In this document: positions 34,857 to 42,601 of the stretch, piece after piece
Layout of the letters: each line of letters starts with the position of its first letter
How positions within the stretch are numbered: the first letter of the stretch is position 1
Source of the DNA: Chloroflexota bacterium
GTDB lineage: Bacteria; Chloroflexota; UBA6077; FW602-bin22; JAMCVK01
Assembly: GCA_023475225.1 (NCBI GenBank)
Contig: JAMCVK010000037.1
Coordinates: 1 to 64,000, forward strand
Direction of reading: 5' to 3'
Length of the DNA stretch: 64,000 nt
Position numbers and translations under genes: made by a program
Notes under the pieces: model-generated
What the model saw: only the letters and a program-made list of their open reading frames with translations
What the model was told of the DNA's origin: nothing
Databases searched by the model: none

Positions 34857-35728
34857 GATATGCTTACTACCCCGGCTGCTCAGCGTTGAATAGTGCCGTA
34901 GAGCTAGACGTTTCCACCAAGACGGTGGCTGCTCGGCTTGGGTTGGAATTGGAGACACTACGAGAAGCCGCCTGTTGTGGCACACGGGAGGGTGGGGGGT
35001 TGTCCATAGAGAATGCCGAGCTGTCTCTGGCTCTAAATGCCCGGACCTTGGCGTTGGCCGAGGCGCAGGGGCTCAATATCATAACTGTCTGTAGCACGTG
35101 CCAGTTGAAGCTGGCTGGGGACAACAAGAGGCTCAAGGAGGATCGTTCTCTATTGGAGCAGATAAACAACCTCCTGGCCAAAGTCGACCTACGCTATCGA
35201 GGTACGGTCGAAGTTAAACACCTGCTTTGGGGTTTGCTCGATGAAATCAGGCTGCAACTCTTGCGTGACCAGATAACAAGCCCCCTAAAAGGCTTACGTG
35301 TAGCGCCCTTCTATGGTTGTCACCTCCTTCGTCCGGGCGAGGTGCACGGCTATCGCGATGACCCTTATCATCCTCACTCGCTGGATATTCTCATCGAGCT
35401 TGTGGGCGGGACGCCAGTGGATTATAGCAGCAAGGGTTCGTGCTGTGGTTTCCACTCACTGTTAGTGAGCGAGAAAATGGCCCTGCGGATGAGTGGCCGT
35501 CATTTGAGAGAGGCTAAGGACAAAGGGGCAGATTGTCTGGTTACGCCCTGCCCTCTTTGCCACACAGTGCTCGATGGCTACCAAAGGGAAATAGAAAAGG
35601 AGATTGGGGCCAGGTTGGAGCTGCCCATCTTACACCTGCCTCAGCTGCTGGGTTCGGCTATGGGAATGAAGGCCAAGGAGCTACAGTTGACCAGACATAT
35701 GGTGCCGGCCAGATTTCTGACTACTTAG
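34853..35728 (+). CDS. HdrB/SdhE-like CCG-domain subunit
   Basis: The 291-residue protein has two CCG modules: C9...C41-C42-G43...C80xxC83, and a second with YGCHLLRP, SCCGFHS and CPLCH. In HdrB such motifs bind noncubane [4Fe-4S] clusters at the disulfide site; in SdhE/MfrE they pass electrons to quinone. It completes a three-gene complex with overlapping starts. The electron acceptor here is unknown and there is no C/D-type membrane anchor nearby. Confidence 0.9.
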   Translation: MRYAYYPGCSALNSAVELDVSTKTVAARLGLELETLREAACCGTREGGGLSIENAELSLALNARTLALAEAQGLNIITVCSTCQLKLAGDNKRLKEDRSLLEQINNLLAKVDLRYRGTVEVKHLLWGLLDEIRLQLLRDQITSPLKGLRVAPFYGCHLLRPGEVHGYRDDPYHPHSLDILIELVGGTPVDYSSKGSCCGFHSLLVSEKMALRMSGRHLREAKDKGADCLVTPCPLCHTVLDGYQREIEKEIGARLELPILHLPQLLGSAMGMKAKELQLTRHMVPARFLTT

Positions 35729-35738
35729 GACCTAAAAG

Positions 35739-37913
35739 ATGAAGGATTTGTCCTCGGTAAATGTTATAGGACAACGGATGGTGCGGGTAGATGCCCTGGG
35801 GAAGGTGCTGGGGCAGGCTAAGTATCCGGCCGATTTGCGGATGAAGGGTATGCTTTATGGCCGGGCCTTACGCAGCCTGCGCCCCCACGCCAGGATTCTC
35901 CGTATTGACACCGAACGAGCTCGTCAGCTTCCGGGAGTAGTGGCTGTGCTCACCGCAGCAGACATCGAGGGGCCAAACGTTTATGGGCGTTACCTGCCGG
36001 ACCAACCAGTGCTGGCCAGGGATAAGGTACGCCATATGGGAGATGCGGTCGCACTGGTAGTGGCTGAAACGGAGGAATTGGCCGAGGAGGCCATTCGCCT
36101 CATTGAGGTGGAATACGAACCCCTGCCAGGGATATTCGATCCGAAGGAGGCGCTACAGCCGGGTGTACCCTTGGTACATGAAAAGGGTAATCTGTTGAGC
36201 GCCAATACGGTGCGCCTGGGAGAGGCAGACCTCGGTTTCGCCGAGGCTGAGGCGATAGTGGAAGGGGTTTACCGAACGCAGTTCGTGGAACACGCCTACT
36301 TACAGACGGAGTCTGGACTGGCATATTTGGATGAGGAAGGAAGGGTAGTAGTTTGTGTGGCCACACAGCATCCCCATAGAGATCTTAAGCAGATCGCCTA
36401 CGCCCTTGGACTGCCGGAGGAGCGCGTACGCCTAATACAACCGACCGTTGGTGGAGCTTTTGGCGGCCGTGAAGACATGACTGTCCAATGTCCCCTGGCC
36501 TTGCTCGCCCTTAAGACGGGACAACCGGTGAAGCTGGCTTACAGTCGGGAGGAGTCCTTCATTGCCCACACAAAACGTCACCCCTTCCAGATGCACTATC
36601 GAACGGGAGCGAGGAGAGATGGACGATTGGTCGCCTTAGAGGCAGAGATTGTCTCCGATGCAGGCGCTTATGCCATGACCAGTCCTCAGGTCCTGCGTGT
36701 GGCCACCTCCGTAGCCACTGGCCCATATCATATTCCTAACGTGAAGATCGATTCGTGCACCGTTTACACCAACAACACACCTACGGCGGCGATGCGGGGA
36801 TTTGGGGCAACACAAACCTGTTTCGCCTCAGAAATACAAATGAATAAGTTAGCTGTTGCTCTAAGAATGGACCCCATCGAGTTTCGGCTCAAAAATGTGC
36901 TGCGTCCTGGGCAAATGACCTGCACAGGCCAGGTCTTGGGAGAGGGGGTAGGCGTCGAAGAGACAATCCTGCGGGCGGCCGAAATGGCCGCCTGGCCCAA
37001 AAAAAGGAAACCATCTGCTCCAGGGAAGGTACGCGGCATAGGCGTGGCCTGTGGATATAAGAACGTTGGTTATAGCTTTGGTTATGGGGATAGAGCCTCA
37101 GTAGTGCTAGAGGTGTATGGGGAGCACATAGCCGTGAAGGCCGGGGCCATCGAGGCTGGACAGGGGGTGACGACCATCTTGCGTCAGATTGCCGCAGCTG
37201 AGCTGGGAGTCAATCCGGAGGAAGTAGAGGTGATCTATGGTGATACAGCAGAGGTTCTTGACGCTGGAAGCGGTTCAGCCTCACGTCTAACCTTTATGTT
37301 GGGCAACGCTGTACGCCTGGCTACCAACGAGGCCCGGCAGAGGATAATGGAGCGGGGAGAGAGACCTGCTCCAGGAGAACCGCCAATCATCTGCCGAGGC
37401 GATTACCAGGCGCCACCAACCAATCCAACTGAAGGCGGACTCCTCAAGGGGGTAGCCCATTTCAGTCTAGGCTATGGCACACATATTGTGGAGGTTGAGG
37501 TAGATACCGAGACCGGGGTGATCGAATTAACACGGGTAGTAGCCGCCCACGATGTGGGACGAGCCATCAATCCGCTATCCGTTGAGGGGCAAATCGAGGG
37601 TGGGGTTTTGATGGCCCAGGGATATGCCCTCTTAGAAGAATACGTTATCGAACAAGGTGTGGCTAAGACGGTGGACCTGCACGAGTACCTTATTCCCACT
37701 GCGGCGGATGTACCCAAGGAGCTAAGGCCACTCATCATCGAGGTGCCCGATCCCTATGGACCTTTTGGGGCCAAGGGGGTGGGCGAGATGACAACCTTGC
37801 CCCTCGCCCCGGCCATCGTGTCGGCCGTATACGATGCCACTGGCCTCTGGTTTGATGAGCTGCCCCTCAAACCAGAGAGGGTTTTGCAAGGCCTGCATCT
37901 AAGGCCAGCGTAA
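35739..37913 (+). CDS. Xanthine dehydrogenase-family molybdopterin-binding subunit
   Basis: The 724-residue large subunit of the xanthine dehydrogenase/CoxL family has the QxxGGxFGxR-type loop (TVGGAFGGRED near residue 240), the FGATQ region, and the conserved PFGAKGVGEM with the catalytic Glu near residue 675. It starts 11 bases after the HdrB-like gene, so it may be co-transcribed with the fumarate reductase-like genes. No FeS or FAD partner is adjacent; those at 8290-9748 are the best candidates. It ends flush against the convergent oxidoreductase gene. It is somewhat short for the family (about 750-780). Confidence 0.88.
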   Translation: MKDLSSVNVIGQRMVRVDALGKVLGQAKYPADLRMKGMLYGRALRSLRPHARILRIDTERARQLPGVVAVLTAADIEGPNVYGRYLPDQPVLARDKVRHMGDAVALVVAETEELAEEAIRLIEVEYEPLPGIFDPKEALQPGVPLVHEKGNLLSANTVRLGEADLGFAEAEAIVEGVYRTQFVEHAYLQTESGLAYLDEEGRVVVCVATQHPHRDLKQIAYALGLPEERVRLIQPTVGGAFGGREDMTVQCPLALLALKTGQPVKLAYSREESFIAHTKRHPFQMHYRTGARRDGRLVALEAEIVSDAGAYAMTSPQVLRVATSVATGPYHIPNVKIDSCTVYTNNTPTAAMRGFGATQTCFASEIQMNKLAVALRMDPIEFRLKNVLRPGQMTCTGQVLGEGVGVEETILRAAEMAAWPKKRKPSAPGKVRGIGVACGYKNVGYSFGYGDRASVVLEVYGEHIAVKAGAIEAGQGVTTILRQIAAAELGVNPEEVEVIYGDTAEVLDAGSGSASRLTFMLGNAVRLATNEARQRIMERGERPAPGEPPIICRGDYQAPPTNPTEGGLLKGVAHFSLGYGTHIVEVEVDTETGVIELTRVVAAHDVGRAINPLSVEGQIEGGVLMAQGYALLEEYVIEQGVAKTVDLHEYLIPTAADVPKELRPLIIEVPDPYGPFGAKGVGEMTTLPLAPAIVSAVYDATGLWFDELPLKPERVLQGLHLRPA

Positions 37914-39365
37914 TCACGTCTCGCTGTTGCCCCCTAAATTCACTCCTTGTTTCTGTAACCTGCTCCGAAGTATGGCTATAGATAGCGCTCGGGGCTTGAC
38001 CTTGTTTTGCACAGCCGAAGCAGCGGCCGTTCCGGCCGCTTCACCAGTAGCCATGCACGTGCTGATATCACGTGGTGAAAGGAAGGTCGCTGCCTGGTGA
38101 TCCATCGAGATGCAGCGACCGGCAACAAGAATCCCCTCGAGGCCCCTGGGCAACAAACAGCGGTAGGGAATGTCAAAGGCCGGATTCTTCTCGTTCTCAG
38201 CTGGATCCCACTCCCCTTTTTGACTACGAGCGATAACATCGGAGAACCTCCGTCCCTGCTGGACGTCTGCGGCTGTAAGCAGGTAATCGCCCAGGATACG
38301 GCGCGATTCGCGCGTGCCAATCTGGGTGGCTGTCGTGGCCAAATAGGCCCTCTCGAATCCAGGTACATATTTACGCAAGAAGTCGGCTATAGCCATAGCC
38401 CTCTCTCTAGTCTCCATCTCCGCCTCAGTCAGGTCTTGTACATCGGTAATATCGCGGCCGAAACTATGGGCTCCCCAGACACCGAGCTCAGAATAGCGTA
38501 ATAGCTGGTCATAGCGGGGCGGATACGCCGCGGGGGGATGTATCAATTGAAGTGACAGGGTGAGGGATAACTCAGCTTCGCTGTCTATAGACCGGCCCTG
38601 AAGGACTTGCGTCAGCTGAAAAGCGAGTTCGGAATAGGCGCTGAAATGAGCCCTCCCTTTCTCCTTGAGAACACGCTTCAGTCCACTATCCTGCTTAAGG
38701 TACTTCTGCACCCGGTCGATATCCACGTTGCCGAGGTAGAAGGGCAGGGTCACTGGCAGAACCTCCCCTCCTTTCGTCTGCTCGCAGGAGGCGCCAGCGG
38801 CAAAGGCGATATCCCCATCTCCGGTAGCATCTATGGTTACATCAGCCAGAATGGCTTCCCGCCCTGATTTGCTTTCAACGATGACCCCAGTGACGTGCTG
38901 ACCATCCTTCACTGCCCCTACAGCGAGAGAATGCAGGCGCAACCTGACCCCAGCGCGCCGCAACATTCGAAGCATGGCCATCTTCATCATCTCAAAGTCG
39001 TGGGGTATCCAGGCCGGCTGATAGGGCAACAGCGGTCTTCCCTGCTTAAGTAAGGTGTAAGCCTCACCCGGTTTGACGGAACCGCCCATCTCCTCCAGCA
39101 CTTCAACAATCTCCTGCGCAATACCCCCGAGCAAGGATCTGCCTTCGGACCCAAAGGGCCCTAATAACCACAGGGGGAGCAGGATAACGTAACCAGCGCT
39201 GCTCATACCTCCCAGGAAACCATAACGCTCCACCAGAAGCACAGTCGCCCCATTGCGTGCTGCTGCTAGGGCCGCAGCGAATCCGGCCGGTCCACCGCCA
39301 GCCACAACAACATCCACCCTCTGCACCACCGGTACCTCTCTCTGCGGTTCTACGACTACATTCAT
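37914..39365 (-). CDS. FAD-dependent oxidoreductase (Pfam FAD_oxidored type)
   Basis: The 483-residue protein has an N-terminal FAD loop (VVVAGGGPAGFAAALAAARNG near residue 18) and RYGFLGGMSSAGY, typical of the FAD_oxidored family, and a C-terminal GILVAGRCISMDHQAA segment. It shares the fold of fumarate reductase-like flavoproteins but lacks their active site. Its stop codon abuts the stop of the convergent molybdopterin subunit with no bases between. Substrate unknown. Confidence 0.82.
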   Translation of the reverse strand: MNVVVEPQREVPVVQRVDVVVAGGGPAGFAAALAAARNGATVLLVERYGFLGGMSSAGYVILLPLWLLGPFGSEGRSLLGGIAQEIVEVLEEMGGSVKPGEAYTLLKQGRPLLPYQPAWIPHDFEMMKMAMLRMLRRAGVRLRLHSLAVGAVKDGQHVTGVIVESKSGREAILADVTIDATGDGDIAFAAGASCEQTKGGEVLPVTLPFYLGNVDIDRVQKYLKQDSGLKRVLKEKGRAHFSAYSELAFQLTQVLQGRSIDSEAELSLTLSLQLIHPPAAYPPRYDQLLRYSELGVWGAHSFGRDITDVQDLTEAEMETRERAMAIADFLRKYVPGFERAYLATTATQIGTRESRRILGDYLLTAADVQQGRRFSDVIARSQKGEWDPAENEKNPAFDIPYRCLLPRGLEGILVAGRCISMDHQAATFLSPRDISTCMATGEAAGTAAASAVQNKVKPRALSIAILRSRLQKQGVNLGGNSET

Positions 39366-39461
39366 CTCTTCACCCCCAGCCGTTCTACCTCACTAAGTGT
39401 GTGAATATCTCCGCTGCCTGTGTTTGGTTTATTCAGTATGATATACTACTGTCATCGAAAG

Positions 39462-39548
39462 GTTCAATCTCACCCCGTTATCACAGCCTATGAGCCAAAC
39501 CCTGATGAATGGATAGACTGGAGGATAAGGAAGGGAGGAAAACCATGA
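39462..39548 (+). pseudogene. C-terminal remnant of a DUF4258-type protein (toxin-like)
   Basis: A short open stretch reads VITAYEPNPDEWIDWRIRK before TGA 39546-39548, matching the C-terminus that I associate with DUF4258 proteins, which are often paired with small YgiT-type antitoxins. Upstream in frame are stops, so the first three-quarters is gone. Its TGA overlaps an ATG at 39545 (ATGA) with GGGAGGA upstream, which opens only 32 codons, perhaps the broken partner. These lie in the 317-base gap before the methyltransferase gene. Confidence 0.45.
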
Positions 39549-39682
39549 GAAGGTATCCATTTCGTAATCCAAGGCGCATCAATAAGTCCGTGTCTTCTCC
39601 GACATCCTCAAGGCAGGACAAGGAAAGGTCGGCTGTGAGGTGAGAAGAAGGGGGCCAATAACGCGTCGGGGAGGCGACAAGT

Positions 39683-42601
39683 ATGAATCAAGACAGTTTG
39701 AGCAAGTTCCAGGACCTGCTCCGCACCCTTTTCCAGTTCGACTGTGCTGACCTGGATTTTGGCATCTACCGTATTCTCAATTACAAGCGGGGGCAGGTGG
39801 AGGCTTTCATTCAAAGTCGCCTGCCTCAAATCGTGGACGAGGCATTCGCCCACTATGCAGCGGCGGACAAGGCTATAGTAGAGCAAGAGTTAGAACAGAA
39901 ACGACAGGAGATCATAGGGACGCTGGGCGAGCAAGCGATAGACGAAAGTGGCCAACTACGCAATTACCACAAAACAAGGCTGGGCCAACAATACCTGCAA
40001 TTGTTCGAAAAGCGCGCCCAGTATCAAGTTGCCGACGAGCTTAAGGCCCGCGCCTACAACGACCTTTATACCTTCTTCTCCCGCTACTACGAGGATGGGG
40101 ACTTCATCTCCAAGCGCCGCTACGGGCGCCACGAAACCTATGCCATCCCCTATAGCGGTGAAGAGGTGGTGCTCTACTGGGCAAACCGCGACCAGTATTA
40201 CGTCAAAACGGGTGAGCGGTTCAAGGCTTATCGCTTCAAGGTGGGCGATTACACTGTCGCCTTTGAGCTGCGGAACCTGGCTCCAGAGCAGAACGGCAAC
40301 GCCGGCAAGAAACGCTACTTCGTGCTCGCCCATGAAACGCCAGTGAGTTGGAATGAGCAGGAGAAGGCACTGGCAATCGCCTTTGAATACCGCCCCCTCA
40401 CAGAATCTGAAGAGAAACAGCACGGCAAGACGGAGCAGCAAAAGCCCCAGGATAGCCTGAACGAGGCGGCGGAGCAGGCCATCCTCACCCAAGTTACGGA
40501 AGCCGCATTGAAAACGGTGCTGGCACGTACCGAAAAGAGGAACGACAAGGAGAAATCCGCTCTCAGGTGGCAGCTCGACCATTTCACCCGCAAAAACACC
40601 GCCGACTTCTTCATCCACAAAGACCTGCGGGGCTTCCTGCGCCGGGAGGTGGACTTCTTCATCAAGAACGAGGTGCTCCTCCTGGACGAGCTCATTGCTG
40701 GTGGAGAAGAAGACCTGAGGGAACATGTCCAGCGGGGGCGGGTAGTGCGCCAGGTGGCTGAGGCCATCATTGACTTCCTGGCCCAGGTGGAGGACTTCCA
40801 GAAGAAGCTCTTTGAGAAAAAGAAGTTCGTCGTCCGCACCGAGTATTGCCTCACCCTGGACCGGGTGCCCGAGGAGCTATGGGACGAGGTGCTGGCCAAT
40901 GAGGCGCAGCTCGCTGAGTGGCGGCAACTCTATGCTTTGGATGACCTTCTGAAGGCTCAGCCCCTCATGAACACAGGCCTGAACAAGAGCTTTCTCAAAG
41001 CCCACCCCACCCTGGTGGTAGACACCCGCCACTTCCCCGAGGGCTTCAAGTGGCGCCTCCTGGCCCACTTTGAGGACCTGGACGAAGCCCTGGACGGCCT
41101 GCTCATCAAGAGCGAGAACTGGCAGGCCCTCAACCTGCTTCTGGAGAAGTACCGGGAGAAGGTGAAGTGCATCTACATCGACCCGCCTTATAACACTGGG
41201 AGCGATGAGTTCATCTATAAGGATCGCTATCAGCACTCCTCGTGGCTAAGCATGATGACGGATAGGCTGGTGGTGGGAAGAGAGGCACTGCGGGAGGACG
41301 GGGTAATCTTTGTAAGCATTGACGACAACGAGTTTGAAAGGTTGAAACATGTGATGGATATAGCGTTTGGGGGAGAGAATTGGCGAAACTTGGTTGTTTG
41401 GCACTACGGCGGCAGAGGTGCGAAGGCTATCTCTGGTCAATTCCCAAGGAACTACGATTTTGTATTTCTTTACAGCAAAAGCGAGGCTGGAAAGGTGGAG
41501 AAGGACTATGTTGAATTACGGATCCCTCTCTCTGAAGCACGTAAGCAAGGTTTTAAGCAAGACGAAGAGGGCAGATGGTTCAAGACTGCTCCACGGGGGG
41601 ACTATACAGATGAGAGTATAACCAGACTAAGGGCGGAAGGGCGTGTATATGAGACCGAAGAGGGCAATATCCGGATTAAGTATTTCCTGCGACAAGAAGG
41701 CGAGTATGTCATTGATGAGAAATTAGTGGGAGACGTCTGGTTTGACATACCAGATATGATGCATAGTCCCAAAGAGGAACGTCTGGACTTTGATACCCAG
41801 AAGCCTGAAAAGCTCCTTGACCGCATTGTCAAGGTATCCTCTAAACAGGGTGAAATTGTTTTGGATTTCTTTGTGGGTTCTGGCACCGCGTGCGCTGGCG
41901 CTCACAAAGCGTGTAGGAGATGGATAGGGGTTGACTTCGGCGAGTTCTTTGAAAACAAGCCATTGGAACGGATGAAGAAAGTCATCCACTCTTCACAAAG
42001 AGGTGGCTTCTTCAAATACCAGTACCTTGAGCAATACGAGGACGCGTTGAACAACCTGGAGCTGCCCCGAGCGTCGGAGGGGCAACAGGCGCTGGAGATG
42101 TTCGGCGACGAATACCTGCTGAAATATATGCTGGACTTTGAGACCCAGGGCAGCCCCTGCCTGCTCAATCTGGATAGGTTCAAAGACCCCTTCGCCTATA
42201 AGCTAAAGGTGCAGGACCCCTCCCCAACCCTCCCCATCGACGGGGAGGGAACGGGTGGGGTGGAGCGCCCGGTGGACCTGGTGGAGACCTTCAACTACCT
42301 GCTGGGAATTCAGGTGAAGAAGGTGCGGGCCTTGCAGGACAACGGGCGCCCCTACCGGGCAGTCCTGGGCGAGAAGAACGGTAAACGAACGGCTATCGTC
42401 TGGCGCTCCATAATTGGCCTTGAGGACAACGATAAGGCGCTGATGAAGGACAAACGCTACATAGAGAAGACGGTGCTACCTGCCCTGCTGGGCGAGGCCA
42501 AGCCGGACCGCTTGCTGGTGAATGGCGCTTGCTTCGTCAAGGACGCCGAAGCCATCGAGCCGGAGTTCAAGCGGCTGATGTTTGCCCCGTCAGGAGTATG
42601 A
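39683..42601 (+). CDS. Type III-like restriction-modification system DNA methyltransferase
   Basis: The 972-residue protein has a long N-terminal region (about 1-470, with charged coiled stretches), then a beta-class methyltransferase: motif IV DPPYNTGS at D500-Y503 precedes motif I FFVGSGT at 729-735. This order is that of Mod-type adenine or cytosine methylases. It overlaps the helicase/nuclease gene by ATGA. Near residues 845-860 a Pro/Gly-rich segment is coded by a palindromic repeat (42214-42262) that seems inserted in frame. The size is larger than classical Mod proteins (about 600-700). Confidence 0.88.
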   Translation: MNQDSLSKFQDLLRTLFQFDCADLDFGIYRILNYKRGQVEAFIQSRLPQIVDEAFAHYAAADKAIVEQELEQKRQEIIGTLGEQAIDESGQLRNYHKTRLGQQYLQLFEKRAQYQVADELKARAYNDLYTFFSRYYEDGDFISKRRYGRHETYAIPYSGEEVVLYWANRDQYYVKTGERFKAYRFKVGDYTVAFELRNLAPEQNGNAGKKRYFVLAHETPVSWNEQEKALAIAFEYRPLTESEEKQHGKTEQQKPQDSLNEAAEQAILTQVTEAALKTVLARTEKRNDKEKSALRWQLDHFTRKNTADFFIHKDLRGFLRREVDFFIKNEVLLLDELIAGGEEDLREHVQRGRVVRQVAEAIIDFLAQVEDFQKKLFEKKKFVVRTEYCLTLDRVPEELWDEVLANEAQLAEWRQLYALDDLLKAQPLMNTGLNKSFLKAHPTLVVDTRHFPEGFKWRLLAHFEDLDEALDGLLIKSENWQALNLLLEKYREKVKCIYIDPPYNTGSDEFIYKDRYQHSSWLSMMTDRLVVGREALREDGVIFVSIDDNEFERLKHVMDIAFGGENWRNLVVWHYGGRGAKAISGQFPRNYDFVFLYSKSEAGKVEKDYVELRIPLSEARKQGFKQDEEGRWFKTAPRGDYTDESITRLRAEGRVYETEEGNIRIKYFLRQEGEYVIDEKLVGDVWFDIPDMMHSPKEERLDFDTQKPEKLLDRIVKVSSKQGEIVLDFFVGSGTACAGAHKACRRWIGVDFGEFFENKPLERMKKVIHSSQRGGFFKYQYLEQYEDALNNLELPRASEGQQALEMFGDEYLLKYMLDFETQGSPCLLNLDRFKDPFAYKLKVQDPSPTLPIDGEGTGGVERPVDLVETFNYLLGIQVKKVRALQDNGRPYRAVLGEKNGKRTAIVWRSIIGLEDNDKALMKDKRYIEKTVLPALLGEAKPDRLLVNGACFVKDAEAIEPEFKRLMFAPSGV
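42214..42262. repeat. Palindromic GC-rich element inserted in the methyltransferase gene
   Basis: CCCTCCCC (42228-42235) and GGGGAGGG (42242-42249) form a perfect 8-bp stem, flanked by outer GC-rich arms ending near 42262. It encodes PSPTLPIDGEGTGGV between otherwise normal protein sequence. No stop or frameshift results. It looks like an intergenic-type repeat that landed in a coding region. Confidence 0.55.

Noticed and set aside
40315-40899. A 194-codon open frame antisense to the methyltransferase gene
   Set aside because: Ser/Arg-rich composition typical of an antisense shadow of charged coding sequence.
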